Source: Prauserella_A sp040635515 (GTDB lineage Bacteria > Actinomycetota > Actinomycetes > Mycobacteriales > Pseudonocardiaceae). From it: a stretch of DNA of 64,000 bases. A program made the position numbers and the translations under genes. The notes under the pieces were generated by a model, which was given only the letters and a program-made list of their open reading frames with translations, had not been told where the DNA came from and made no database searches. The stretch spans positions 248,001 to 312,000 of the forward strand of contig JBEYHY010000007.1 in NCBI GenBank assembly GCA_040635515.1, in the 5' to 3' direction. Positions 1-8,677 of the stretch are shown piece by piece (position 1 is the first letter of the stretch; each line of letters begins with the position of its first letter).

Positions 1-208
1 GAGCGTTGGCAAGCTCGGTCGCGAACCGCACGATCCGTTGCAGGGCCGGTCGCATGTCGCGGCTGGCGCTCGTGGTGAGTACCGCGTCGAGCAAGCCTTG
101 GAGCTGGTCGCGGCTGCGAGTCAAATCGGCCAGCCGATTGCGCACGTCGGTGAGCAGTTCGTCGAGTGCGTGCCGGTCGAGTTCCCGGCCAACGGGCTCG
201 GGGGTCAT
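1..208 (-). CDS. GAF-type sensor histidine kinase, N-terminal fragment (runs off window)
   Basis: Leftward partial gene with ATG at 208, preceded by a GAAGG ribosome site about nine bases upstream. The visible 69 residues contain a helical stretch (ELLTDVRNRLADLTRSRDQL) followed by LQGLLDAVLTTSA and LQRIVRFATELANA. This is the pattern seen just before and at the start of the first GAF domain of DevS/GAF-type actinobacterial histidine kinases, which usually read LLDAVL...L.RIV..A..L. The histidine, ATP-binding part and any partner regulator lie outside the window, so the signal sensed cannot be stated. It is divergent from the phosphodiesterase gene to its right. The family call is moderately secure; the kinase half is inferred. 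Confidence 0.6.
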   Translation of the reverse strand, partial: MTPEPVGRELDRHALDELLTDVRNRLADLTRSRDQLQGLLDAVLTTSASRDMRPALQRIVRFATELANA

Positions 209-595
209 GGGTTTCGCCTTCAAGGATCTTGACAGCAACCGCGTTGTCAGGTCGATGCCAGGGACCAGGGCAGGCAGGCCCGTTCAACGTATCGCGTTTC
301 AACAGGGTGAGCAAGCTGCCGTGGTCGAAGGCGGTCCCTGCCCATGCCTCGTCCGGAGGAGGCGGGAATCGTTGCGCGGAACGGGAAATCGTGATTTTCT
401 CACTGTCGTTCAGATGACCAACAAGCGGAGGCAACGACATGTTTCGGGGCGTCGACTGTCCACTGTGGTTGGTCGGGTGCTGATACCCCTTCTTGTCGTC
501 GAAACCTCGCGTTCGTTCCGAGGTCACCGGAACGGGACAGGATGGCGACGGCTCGAACAACACGGTGCGAGCCCGCCGAAACCGGAAAGGTTCCC
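209..595. other. Intergenic region between divergent genes
   Basis: This 387-base gap must hold the promoters of both the leftward kinase and the rightward phosphodiesterase. I see no confident -35/-10 pair. The one feature that stands out is a 14-codon reading frame at 439-483 with a good ribosome site, listed separately. A weak stem (ACCTCG and CGAGGT around a nine-base loop) lies near 510-530. Confidence 0.4.
439..483 (+). CDS. Possible 14-residue leader peptide
   Basis: ATG at 439 follows a strong GGAGG site with about six bases of spacing. The frame encodes MFRGVDCPLWLVGC and stops at TGA 481-483, about 110 bases before the phosphodiesterase start. There is no homology evidence. It may be a chance ribosome-site match, or a translated leader that affects the downstream gene. 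Confidence is low. Confidence 0.2.
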   Translation: MFRGVDCPLWLVGC

Positions 596-1447
596 ATGCG
601 ACTGACCGCTTTTCGCAGAACGGCTCTAGCCGCGGTGCTGTGCGTGCCGATGATTGTGGTGGCGGGACTTCCTGCCGTCGCGCACGAGCCCTCCGGTGCC
701 GACGTCATCGCCCATCGCGGCTCATCGGGCGTCGCGCCGGAGAACACCACGGCCGCGCTGGGCAAGGCCATCGAACAGGGTGCCGACTTCGTCGAAATCG
801 ACGTACAGCGCACCAAGGACGGCAAGCTCGTGAACTTCCACGACTGCACCCTGGAGCGGACCACCGACGTCGAGCAACGCTATCCGGGCCGACCTTCCTA
901 CCGGGTTTCCGATTTCACCTGGCGAGAGCTGCGGACGCTCGACGCGGGTTCGTGGTTCCACGGCCGATACGCGGGCGAGCCGATTCCCTCGGTCGAGCAA
1001 GTGATCAAGCAGGTGCGCGGCAAGATCGGGCTGCTGGCCGAGATCAGTCCGTGCGACCACTACACGGGGCTCCCCGGCGATCTGGCCGACGAACTCAAGG
1101 CGGCACCTGGCTATCTGCGTGAGGCGCTCGCCACCGGCAGTCTGGGCGTCCAGTCCTTCGAGGTCGACGACGCGAAGCGATTCCATGAGCTGTTGCCGGA
1201 GGTGCCGATCGGCGTGCTCGACGCGGAACGGCCGACCGAAGCCGAACTGGCCGAATTCAGTGAATGGGCTGACGACGTGAACCCGCAGTACACGGTGACC
1301 GACGCGGAGCTCGTCGAGCGCATCCACGAACTGGGGATGGGAGTCAACGTGTGGACTGTCGACGAACCGGGCAGCATGCGCGAGATGCTGGAACTCGGTG
1401 TCGACGGCATCATCACCGACTACCCGCAGTCGCTCATCCAGCGCTGA
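596..1447 (+). CDS. Secreted glycerophosphodiester phosphodiesterase
   Basis: Hydrolyses glycerophosphodiesters to glycerol-3-phosphate and an alcohol, most likely outside the membrane. The 283-residue product starts MRLTAFRR and has a hydrophobic signal peptide ending near VAHEPSG. The GDPD signature follows: AHRGSSGVAPENT with the catalytic His-Arg, then the metal-binding EIDV and FHD motifs. The C-terminal barrel strand GVNVWTVDEPG and the DGIITDYP ending are typical of the family. I chose ATG 596 over the in-frame ATG at 542 because it has AAAGG just upstream and places the signal peptide at the true N-terminus. It ends one base before the convergent methyltransferase gene. Confidence 0.92.
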   Translation: MRLTAFRRTALAAVLCVPMIVVAGLPAVAHEPSGADVIAHRGSSGVAPENTTAALGKAIEQGADFVEIDVQRTKDGKLVNFHDCTLERTTDVEQRYPGRPSYRVSDFTWRELRTLDAGSWFHGRYAGEPIPSVEQVIKQVRGKIGLLAEISPCDHYTGLPGDLADELKAAPGYLREALATGSLGVQSFEVDDAKRFHELLPEVPIGVLDAERPTEAELAEFSEWADDVNPQYTVTDAELVERIHELGMGVNVWTVDEPGSMREMLELGVDGIITDYPQSLIQR

Positions 1448-1448
1448 G

Positions 1449-2264
1449 TCAGTTGCGGCCCACCGCGCCGAGGATGCCCGTTCGTGACGGGTCGTCCTGA
1501 ACAGGTGAGCTGGGCCGCCACTCGTCGACCCACACGACACCGGGCTCGACGATCTCGAAATCGCCGAACAGTTGCGCGACCTCGCCGCGGTCGCGCAACG
1601 CGCCCTTGTGGGTTGCCTGTTTCGCGTAGTTGTCGGCCACCTTCTTGAAGGAGTCCTGCCGTTCCCGCCCCGCCGAGTCGAGACTGCCGTGCGAGATCAC
1701 GAGCGCGCTGCCGGGCACGAGGCGGCTGCGGTAGTAGGCGAGCGGGCGTTCGGGATGCTGTTCGGGCGGCATGAAGTGCAGCAGGGCGACGGCGAGCAGG
1801 CAGATCGGCTGCCGCTGATCGATGATGCCTTCGTCCATCACCTTGCGCCACAGTTCGGGGCCGTCGAAATAGTCGGCGGCGATGGCTCGGTGCCTCGCGG
1901 GATCGGCGGTGTCCTCCAGCAGGATCTGGGCGTGCGCGAGCGCGACGGGTTCGTTGTCGAGATAGACGACCTTGGCCTCACCGGGTGCCGCCTCGTCTGC
2001 GATCTCGTGCACGTTGCCCTGCGTCGGCAGACCGCTGCCGATGTCGATGAACTGACGGATGCCCAGGTCGATCGCGTAACGGACGGCTCTGCCGAGGAAC
2101 GCGCGGTTGGCTCGGGCCGATTCGCGGATGCCCGGTGCGACAGCCAGTTGCTTGTCGGCGAATTCCCTGTCGATGGCGTAGTTGTTGGTGCCGCCGAGCA
2201 GGTAGTCGTAAATGCGCCCCGCGCTGGGCCGGTCGAGAGCGGGTGGCTGGGCTTCGTCGGACAC
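1449..2264 (-). CDS. SAM-dependent methyltransferase of the PF04672 (DUF574) type
   Basis: A methyltransferase of unknown substrate, common in multiple copies in actinomycetes. The diagnostic N-terminus RPSAGRIYDYLLGGTNNYAIDRE is shared by the family, followed by the SAM-binding motif FIDIGSGLPTQGNVHE. VVYLDNEPVALAHA (acidic residue after strand 2) and ICLLAVALLHFM are further Rossmann-fold signatures. I prefer GTG at 2264 (VSDEAQPPALDRP), where family members usually begin. An in-frame ATG at 2333 would add 23 residues without a clear ribosome site. It is convergent with the phosphodiesterase gene. No cognate partner gene is visible. Confidence 0.85.
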   Translation of the reverse strand: MSDEAQPPALDRPSAGRIYDYLLGGTNNYAIDREFADKQLAVAPGIRESARANRAFLGRAVRYAIDLGIRQFIDIGSGLPTQGNVHEIADEAAPGEAKVVYLDNEPVALAHAQILLEDTADPARHRAIAADYFDGPELWRKVMDEGIIDQRQPICLLAVALLHFMPPEQHPERPLAYYRSRLVPGSALVISHGSLDSAGRERQDSFKKVADNYAKQATHKGALRDRGEVAQLFGDFEIVEPGVVWVDEWRPSSPVQDDPSRTGILGAVGRN

Positions 2265-2391
2265 AAGCCCGACGATACCGAGCAACCGGCGGTACGGACG
2301 GCTGGGCGGCGCCGGATCCACTGATCGGTACATGGTAGGCGCGGCTGACGGAATGCCGTCCCCGGTGCTGATTTCCGGGAAACGGAGGACT

Positions 2392-3384
2392 TCAGCCCGC
2401 CGGAACGAGTACCTCGCCGCCTCGCCCCGTATCCCGGTTCCTCAGGGACGGGGGCGAAGAAAGGCCACGCAGTCTGGTGAGAGTCTTTTTCTCGACCTGG
2501 CGGATGCGTTCCCTCGTCAGACCGCATTCCTGGCCGACCTCGTTGAGGGTGCGCTGGCGGCCGTCGTCGAGCCCGAATCGCAACCGCATCACGGTCTGCT
2601 CCTGCGGCTTCAGACTGCCGAGCAGGTCGAGGACCGCCTCGCGGTGACCGGTGTCGCCGGACTGGTCGGCATGATGGACGCGGCGAACCTTGTCGATCAC
2701 GTCGGCGAGCGAGGTGTCGCCCTCCTCGCCGGTCGTGCCGTCGAGACTGAGTGGTTCCTCCGCGTATTCGAGCAGTTCGATCACCTGGGTGGCAGGCAGG
2801 CCAACCCGGGAACCGATCTCGTCGCTGCGCGGGTGTCGCCCCAGTTCGGCCGTCAGTTCATGTACGGCCGCGGTGACCTTGTTGACCTGTTCGAGCACCT
2901 TCGCCGGGATGCGGATCATCCGGGCCTGCTGCGCGATCGCCCTCGTGATGGCCTGCCGGATCCACCAGGTCGCGTAGGTGGAAAACCGGAAGCCGGGCGC
3001 GTGGTCGAATTTCTCGACGGCGTGGATCAGGCCGAGATTGCCTTCCTGGATGAGGTCGATGAGCGGCAGGCCACGGCCCTGGTAACGCTTCGCGATGCTC
3101 ACCACGAGGCGCAGGTTGGCCTCGATCAATTGCCGTTTCGCCTCGGCGCCTTGCCGCGCGATGGTGGCCAGGTCGGCCTCGGCTGCCGGAAGTTGCCCGT
3201 GCGCGCGCAGGTGCTCCGCGTAAAGCCCGGCCTCGATCCGCTTGGCGAGCACGACCTCCTGCTCCGCCGTCAGCAGTGGGGTCCTGCCGATGCCGTTGAA
3301 GTAGTGGCGTAGCGGATCGCCGGAAAGGCGCTGCCTCGCCGCGCGCCGGTCGGCGGCGGTGTCACCGATGCTCCCGGTTTCCAC
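2392..3384 (-). CDS. Principal-like RNA polymerase sigma-70 factor (group 2)
   Basis: Directs RNA polymerase to a promoter class. The roughly 330-residue protein has region 1.2 (DPLRHYFNGIGRTPLLTAEQ), then region 2 with LRLVVSIAKRYQGRGLPLID, IQEGNLGLIHAVEKFDH and FSTYATWWIRQAITRAI, region 3, and region 4 with the helix-turn-helix LNEVGQECGLTRERIRQVEK. It lacks the long acidic N-terminal region of the housekeeping HrdB/SigA, which places it among non-essential principal-like factors. GTG at 3384 is chosen because GGGAGGA lies six bases upstream; the frame remains open further but gives an improbable Arg/Cys-rich leader. Divergent from the T7SS block. Confidence 0.9.
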   Translation of the reverse strand: METGSIGDTAADRRAARQRLSGDPLRHYFNGIGRTPLLTAEQEVVLAKRIEAGLYAEHLRAHGQLPAAEADLATIARQGAEAKRQLIEANLRLVVSIAKRYQGRGLPLIDLIQEGNLGLIHAVEKFDHAPGFRFSTYATWWIRQAITRAIAQQARMIRIPAKVLEQVNKVTAAVHELTAELGRHPRSDEIGSRVGLPATQVIELLEYAEEPLSLDGTTGEEGDTSLADVIDKVRRVHHADQSGDTGHREAVLDLLGSLKPQEQTVMRLRFGLDDGRQRTLNEVGQECGLTRERIRQVEKKTLTRLRGLSSPPSLRNRDTGRGGEVLVPAG

Positions 3385-3823
3385 GGCGGTCCTCCCTCGG
3401 CAGACTTCCGGCACTCGTCGGGTGCGCGGACACAACGCTGTGGAGAACAGACTGCGCCGTGCCGCTGACTCGGCGCTGACAGCGCGGTGCGGCACCGTCC
3501 GGGAACAAAGCGCACGTCACGGGATCCAGTGATCCCATGGTGGGCACAGTCCTGGACGGCTACGGTTTGACTGACAAGCGTGCCGTGCGGCCGGTTGGGT
3601 CAGGTGCCGCCCGCACGTTCGTGCGCACTGATCCGTAGTGCGTCCGTAGCTCGTGACGTCTTCGCCACCGAAGTCCGTTGACCTGCTGATTCACCCGCTC
3701 TCGCCGGGCACGCCCCTGTCCGGTGGGTGTCAGTGGGCTGGTCAATGCTTGCTACACGGGACTACGCGGGCGATCGCCCCGGTACCGAATCCGGAACGAG
3801 AAACACGGGGAAGTGGGCGGCGG
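3385..3823. promoter_or_regulatory. Divergent intergenic region with a palindrome
   Basis: This 439-base region separates the leftward sigma gene from the rightward SseB-like gene. At 3521-3536 there is a perfect palindrome, GGGATC-CAGT-GATCCC, which could be an operator or half of a hairpin. TTGACT at 3567-3572 resembles a -35 box, but I see no matching -10 element 16-18 bases downstream. No other gene is supported here. Confidence 0.4.
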
Positions 3824-4675
3824 ATGACGGCATGGCAGCCAGCCAACTCGGTGGAGCGCGGCATGGTGGAGGCGCTCACCGCCGGCGACAGCCCACGGTT
3901 CGGTGGTCTGCTGCGGGAAGCACCGTTCTTCGTGCCCGATCCGGAGTCGGTCGAGGAGGGCCTGATCCCGCTCCCCGTCTACGAGACCGACGACACCTCA
4001 CCCATCATTCTTTTCACGTCCCCGCAGTCGCTGTCGTGGGTCACGGGCGGAGGGGTCACCACGTTCGAGCAGACCAGCCTCGCCGAGGTGACGAAGGACC
4101 AGCCTGGGGAGAGACAGCTCGTGATCAACCCCGCGACGCCCATCGGCGCGGCGATGTCGCTGCGCGAGGTGGAGGGCATTGCCAGCGGTGAGGTCGGGTT
4201 GCTGCCGATGCGCGGTGTTCAGGAAGCGATGCTGGACGAGATGCTCGCGGGCATGCGGACCCTGTGCATCGAAGGACTGAAGATCGACAGGGACGCGGCG
4301 ATGGCGGCGTTCGCCGGGGACTCGGCGAACCAATCGGAGAAGCGGCTACTCGCGGCTGTCGACGATATGGATTTCGACGCGTTTCTCGTGGCGTTGCTTG
4401 CCGCGGAGGTCGTCGTGCTCGAATCGGGTGAGCATGGTGGGCCGGACTTTCCCTATCGCGCGATCGCCGGTCCCGATGTGTGGGTTGTTCCCATCTTCAG
4501 TTCGGAGGAGTTGCTCGACCGGTTGGTGCCCGACAAGCCGGCTCGGGTGACGGTGGGTTTCCGTGACCTGGTTGGTTCGTGGCCGGGTTCCGGTCATGTG
4601 TTGTGCCTGAATCCTGGCACCAGTGCCGAGCTGATTTTGCCGCACGAGGGGATCAATGAGCTGGTGGCTTCCTGA
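3824..4675 (+). CDS. SseB-like protein of the T7SS locus
   Basis: A 283-residue soluble protein resembling the SseB N-terminal domain family, whose members often sit beside actinobacterial type VII genes; the molecular role is unknown. The first half carries VERGMVEALTAGDSPRFGGLL and LPVYETDDTSPIILFTSPQSL, a pattern typical of SseB domains. A related second half begins near residue 130 (GVQEAMLDEMLAG) and ends with an enhanced-type tail rich in hydrophobic strands, so it looks like two SseB-like units. ATG 3824 has GGGGAAGTGGG upstream; longer in-frame starts lack support. The stop overlaps the next gene by 20 bases, indicating translational coupling. Confidence 0.6.
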   Translation: MTAWQPANSVERGMVEALTAGDSPRFGGLLREAPFFVPDPESVEEGLIPLPVYETDDTSPIILFTSPQSLSWVTGGGVTTFEQTSLAEVTKDQPGERQLVINPATPIGAAMSLREVEGIASGEVGLLPMRGVQEAMLDEMLAGMRTLCIEGLKIDRDAAMAAFAGDSANQSEKRLLAAVDDMDFDAFLVALLAAEVVVLESGEHGGPDFPYRAIAGPDVWVVPIFSSEELLDRLVPDKPARVTVGFRDLVGSWPGSGHVLCLNPGTSAELILPHEGINELVAS

Positions 4676-6452
4676 ACAGGGGCCGGATAGCTGGCCTGCC
4701 GGTGAAGCGCACACTGTTGCCTTCGCCTTCGACACCGTGCCCGGGGCGTCCATGTGGATGGCGGCCGCGGGTGTCGCGGTCGGGGCGTGCGCGCTGTGGG
4801 GTGAGCGGGTCTACCGGAGGATGCGCCACGGCAGGGAAAGCAAGCCCGAGGTCGAGCCGGGACGCTGGATCGTGCGCGACCCCCGGGACAGCGGGATCGT
4901 GTCCGCGGCGCTGGCCGCGATGCGCCCGCACGCCGCCGCGCTCGTGCGGACCATGGTCATCGAATCCGATGTGGTGAGCGTGTATTTCACGGCGGTACTC
5001 GAACAACCCCCAGGCAGGGACTGGCGCCCACGCCAGGACAGCGCGGGCTGGGCGTGGATGGCCGACCTTCCCGAACTCCCGCGCTGGGCACGGCTCCCTC
5101 CAGCACGGTCCACCTTGGTCACCGTTGGTCGTTCGACGGCGGGTCCCGTGCTGCTCGATCTGGCCTCGGCCGGAGCGATCGGTTCGATCGAGGGAGATCC
5201 GGCCGATGCGTGCAAACTGCTCGAGTCGGTGGTTTTCGAACTGACCACCAATCCGTGGACCAAGGATGTCCGGCCGGTACTCGTCGGATTCTCGGGCCGC
5301 GCGGGAGTGCCCCGCCCAGGCGCCGTCCGGTATGCCGCCGGTCTCGGAGACCTGTGGGCCGATCTGGAGACACTCGCGACCAGGGGCCAGCGGGTCGTAC
5401 TGATGCTCGCTTCCGTGCCGACCGCGGGGGAGACGCACCGGCTCGCCGAACTCGTCGCCGCCAACGCGGGCATGCTGAGCGTGGTGTACCTGGGCTGGAC
5501 CGACAGTGCACAGTGGACGCTGGAAGCGTGGCAAGGAGGAGTCCGGCTCCGGCCGCTCGAATGGCAGCTCGGCTCCATCGAAAAGGAGATCGCCGAAGCG
5601 CGGGACCGTTGTGGCGCGCTCGTGAGTTCGAGCAGGCTCGCAATCGCGGGAGAGTCCTCTCAGGACGACGAAGAGCTCCACGCGGCGCCGGGGGAATCGT
5701 TCGACGAGCAGACCGTCGTCAAACCGGCCATGGCCGAGATCCGGCTGCTTGGCCCGGTTTCGGTGACCGTCCAGGGGACGGCCACCGAAACCACCGACCC
5801 CGTGCTTGCCCAGATCGTGCTCGGGGCACGGAATCCAGAGGGGCTTCCCGACCCTGTCCTCGGCGAGTTGCTGCGGGCCCCGGGTGCGCCGCAGGCGACC
5901 ATCCAGGATGGACATCTGCGGATTGCGGTGGGTGCGGCCATGGTGGAGATGGTGGCCGGTTCCTCGGGGAACTGGTTCCCTGCCGGGGAGATCCGGCTGG
6001 ATGTGGATGTTTTCGGTCATCTTGTCGGCGGTGCCTACGGTGAGGGCGAACTGAGGGCGCTGGTCGATGCGCTGGCGTTGATCCGGGGTGAGTTGCCGAC
6101 GGGTGCGGTGCTGGGCCCGCATGCGAGGACGACGCTGCGGACGTTGACCGCACACATGGGTTCCGAGGTGGTGCGAGTGGTGCGCAGGACCGCTGAGGTC
6201 GCCGCGTCCTCGGGTGACCTGGATACCGTGGAATGGGCCATTCGGCAGGGATTGACGTTGCTGCCGAGGGTGGAGGGATTGTGGCGGACGCTGGTGATGT
6301 TCTGCCGGGAGTATCACCGTCCGGGTTTGGGTGAGTTGGCTGAGCACATGTATACGACGTTGCTGGAGGGTGATCACGGGAGTCAGCTGAATCCGCACAC
6401 GGTTCGGATGGTGCAGGAAATTCGCAGGGAATACGCACTGAGCTCGGACTAG
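4656..6452 (+). CDS. Membrane-anchored BTAD/SARP-like protein of the T7SS locus
   Basis: A 598-residue protein with one likely membrane helix near residues 30-50 (SMWMAAAGVAVGACALWG). A central domain of about 300 residues has alternating strands and helices. The C-terminal part (from about residue 365) begins IRLLGPVSVTVQG, the start typical of SARP/BTAD regulators. It is followed by a helical repeat region (ELRALVDALALIRGELPTG; LDTVEWAIRQGLTLLPRVEG) like a bacterial transcriptional activator domain. In soluble relatives this fold regulates transcription, but here it is tied to the membrane. Starts inside the previous gene with GAGGGGA as ribosome site. The role in secretion is unproven; it may sense assembly or gate expression. 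Confidence 0.6.
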   Translation: MSWWLPEQGPDSWPAGEAHTVAFAFDTVPGASMWMAAAGVAVGACALWGERVYRRMRHGRESKPEVEPGRWIVRDPRDSGIVSAALAAMRPHAAALVRTMVIESDVVSVYFTAVLEQPPGRDWRPRQDSAGWAWMADLPELPRWARLPPARSTLVTVGRSTAGPVLLDLASAGAIGSIEGDPADACKLLESVVFELTTNPWTKDVRPVLVGFSGRAGVPRPGAVRYAAGLGDLWADLETLATRGQRVVLMLASVPTAGETHRLAELVAANAGMLSVVYLGWTDSAQWTLEAWQGGVRLRPLEWQLGSIEKEIAEARDRCGALVSSSRLAIAGESSQDDEELHAAPGESFDEQTVVKPAMAEIRLLGPVSVTVQGTATETTDPVLAQIVLGARNPEGLPDPVLGELLRAPGAPQATIQDGHLRIAVGAAMVEMVAGSSGNWFPAGEIRLDVDVFGHLVGGAYGEGELRALVDALALIRGELPTGAVLGPHARTTLRTLTAHMGSEVVRVVRRTAEVAASSGDLDTVEWAIRQGLTLLPRVEGLWRTLVMFCREYHRPGLGELAEHMYTTLLEGDHGSQLNPHTVRMVQEIRREYALSSD

Positions 6453-6560
6453 TGGTTGCGTTCGTTGTCCATGTCAGACACGCACAGGCACGGATGGTGC
6501 TTGTCCTGAACGGGGTTCCGGTGCCGGGTCGTATTGCCTGGCGGCGGTTCAATTGGGATT

Positions 6561-7691
6561 GTGGCTCGTAATATCAGCACTCCCCGGAAAGGGGCGGCCG
6601 CGTTTCTCCGGCTGGCGCGAAGGCCGGGAAGGCTGGGGCCGCTGGGTTTCGGCAGGCTCATCGCGATCGTCGTGGTCCACGCGGTTGTGCTGATCTTGCT
6701 GGTCCAGACAATGTGGCTGGCGATCACCGGTGTGGTGCTCGGCGTGCTCGCGGTGGCGGGTTTGCTCGGCAGGCATGGTGATCGGTGGTGGACTGATCGG
6801 ATTCCGCTGGCCGCGCGGTTCTGGCGCAGACGGAAACGGAGCGCTCAGCACAGCGATGATCCCCGGTTGTCCGCGGTGCGGGCTCTTGTTCCGGATGTCA
6901 CGGTCGAGGACATTCCGGATTGGAACGGGGCCGTGTTCGGGATGGGCTCTGACGGCGCGGGCTGGTTTGCCGTACACGAAATTCTGGTCACCCACGACAC
7001 GGTGCAGCCACCGGTTCCGCTCGCGCAGCTGTTCGACATCGCCGGTGAGGCCACCCAGTTCGGTGCTTCGGTGCAGGTCGTCGGATTCGCCGCCGACCGT
7101 CCCGGCAACCCGGAACTGGGTAAGCGGCACGCGATGTGGATCGCCATCCGCCTGGACTCCCGCGCGGTCGCCGATTCCACTCTCGACGGCGAGAACGGTG
7201 AACCCGATGTCCCCGATGTGCTGCGCGAACTCTCCCGCAGAACGCACCGTGTTCTGGAAAAGACCGGGCTTCGGTCGAGGTTGCTGGATGCGGATGAGCT
7301 GCTCGACGCGCTGGTGTTGTGCTGCGATCTTGCTCCGGGAAACAGTGGCGAGGTCGGCGAGCGCTGGAAGTCGTGGAATTCGGTCCGGTTGGCGCACAGT
7401 AGTTTCTGGCTGAAGCGATGGCCGGAACTCGGCAAGGCACAACGCTTGATCGGCGCGGTACACGCGCTACCGGTCGCCTTGGTCAGCGTCGCGTTCCAGC
7501 TCGTTCCCGACGGTGAGAACGGAACGCTGCGTTGCCTCATCAGGGTCGGTGAACCCTCAGGGCGGCACGAACAGGCGTGCGCCGATCTGTCCAGGACGGT
7601 GACCGGTTTCGGAGGTCAGCTCATGCGGCTCAACGGTGAGCAGGCGGTGGCGACGTACTTGTCGGCCCCGAGCGGAGGGATGGCCCGATGA
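6561..7691 (+). CDS. eccE: Type VII secretion protein EccE
   Basis: Peripheral component of the ESX membrane complex. Two membrane helices lie at the N-terminus (LIAIVVVHAVVLILLVQTMW and AITGVVLGVLAVAGLLG). A cytosolic domain of about 280 residues follows, including SDDPRLSAVRALVPDVTVED, DWNGAVFGMGSDGAGWFAV, KRHAMWIAIRLD and FWLKRWPEL, the EccE pattern. I start at GTG 6561 (VARNISTP); an in-frame TTG at 6534 is an alternative adding nine residues. The end overlaps the next gene by four bases (ATGA), and the next but one is EccD, which is normal for this operon type. Confidence 0.85.
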   Translation: MARNISTPRKGAAAFLRLARRPGRLGPLGFGRLIAIVVVHAVVLILLVQTMWLAITGVVLGVLAVAGLLGRHGDRWWTDRIPLAARFWRRRKRSAQHSDDPRLSAVRALVPDVTVEDIPDWNGAVFGMGSDGAGWFAVHEILVTHDTVQPPVPLAQLFDIAGEATQFGASVQVVGFAADRPGNPELGKRHAMWIAIRLDSRAVADSTLDGENGEPDVPDVLRELSRRTHRVLEKTGLRSRLLDADELLDALVLCCDLAPGNSGEVGERWKSWNSVRLAHSSFWLKRWPELGKAQRLIGAVHALPVALVSVAFQLVPDGENGTLRCLIRVGEPSGRHEQACADLSRTVTGFGGQLMRLNGEQAVATYLSAPSGGMAR

Positions 7692-8677
7692 CCCAGCCCC
7701 AATTGCCCGAAGGCCCCGCACGGACCGGACCGCGGGCGGAGCCGGAACAGCAGGCACAGACGGTCGCGCCCGTTCTGGGCGCTCCGGCCACGCCGAGAGA
7801 GAACACCTCCGCACAGACCGATCCGGCCACCGCCGAGGCGTCCGCGCCCGCGAGGGGGGCGGTGCTGTCGAGCGCGGCCACGGAGGCCGGCGCGCGGGCT
7901 CGCGGGATGTCGGCCGGTGACGGCGAGCAGGGCGACCCGGAAGCGGCGGCCAGGGCTGAGGCTGTTGCCGCGAGTGTGGAGCACACGGGCAATTGGCGGT
8001 TTCGCAGGCATCGTGGGTTGTCCCGGTTGCGGCTCGGCTGGCACGAGGTGAGTGCTGAGCAGCTGGGGCAGTTGCAGTTGTCGACGGCGTGGTGTGGGTT
8101 CCGGTTCGGCCGGGATCAGCGTGGTGCTCCGGTGGTGGCGTCGTTGTTCGCCGAGGTGCCGGTGACGGTGGTGGTGTTCGGTGAGTTGGTGTTGTCGCAG
8201 TTGCTGGCGCAGCGGGCGTTGCGGTCGGGTGCTCGGGTGGTGGCGTTCAGCCGGGAGATCGGGTCGTGGCGGCGGTTGGGCACCGAGCGGGTGATCCTGC
8301 CCGAGCCGGGGGCGGAGGTGTCGTTGACCGCGTCCGGCTCGGCGCCGGTGCTGCGGGTGCATCGGGCCAGTGATGGGCCCGCGGCGGTGGAGTCGCTACC
8401 GGCGTGGACGTCACGGTTGATCGCGGTGGAGCAGCATTCCCCGGCGCATTTGGCGTTCGCGCGGGGGGCGGATGTGGTGTGTGTGAGCAGGACGAGTCCT
8501 GGTGTGGCGAGCGAACTCGCCGCGGCCGGGGTACTCAGTGGTGATTTGGCGGCGTATCTACCTGTGCTGGATGAGGACATGATGATCGTTCGGACCGCTG
8601 CGGGTGGCGCGGTCACCTGGCTGGACTTCACCGCTACCGAGCGGGAGCGCTTCAACTCGGCGGGGGTGTCGTCGTGA
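7688..8677 (+). CDS. Conserved T7SS-operon protein of unknown function
   Basis: A 329-residue protein whose first 90 residues are Ala/Pro/Glu-rich and probably disordered. A folded domain follows (NWRFRRHRGLSRLRLGW, GVPVVASLFAEVPVTVVVFG-like strands, and SGARVVAFSREIGSWRRL). No membrane segment or catalytic motif is recognised. The late motif VVCVSRTSPGVASELAAAG resembles a nucleotide- or partner-binding strand-loop-helix, but this is only impression. It starts at ATGA overlapping eccE and ends at GTGA overlapping eccD, so it is translated in fixed ratio with both and is probably a cytosolic accessory of the complex. Confidence 0.55.
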   Translation: MTQPQLPEGPARTGPRAEPEQQAQTVAPVLGAPATPRENTSAQTDPATAEASAPARGAVLSSAATEAGARARGMSAGDGEQGDPEAAARAEAVAASVEHTGNWRFRRHRGLSRLRLGWHEVSAEQLGQLQLSTAWCGFRFGRDQRGAPVVASLFAEVPVTVVVFGELVLSQLLAQRALRSGARVVAFSREIGSWRRLGTERVILPEPGAEVSLTASGSAPVLRVHRASDGPAAVESLPAWTSRLIAVEQHSPAHLAFARGADVVCVSRTSPGVASELAAAGVLSGDLAAYLPVLDEDMMIVRTAAGGAVTWLDFTATERERFNSAGVSS

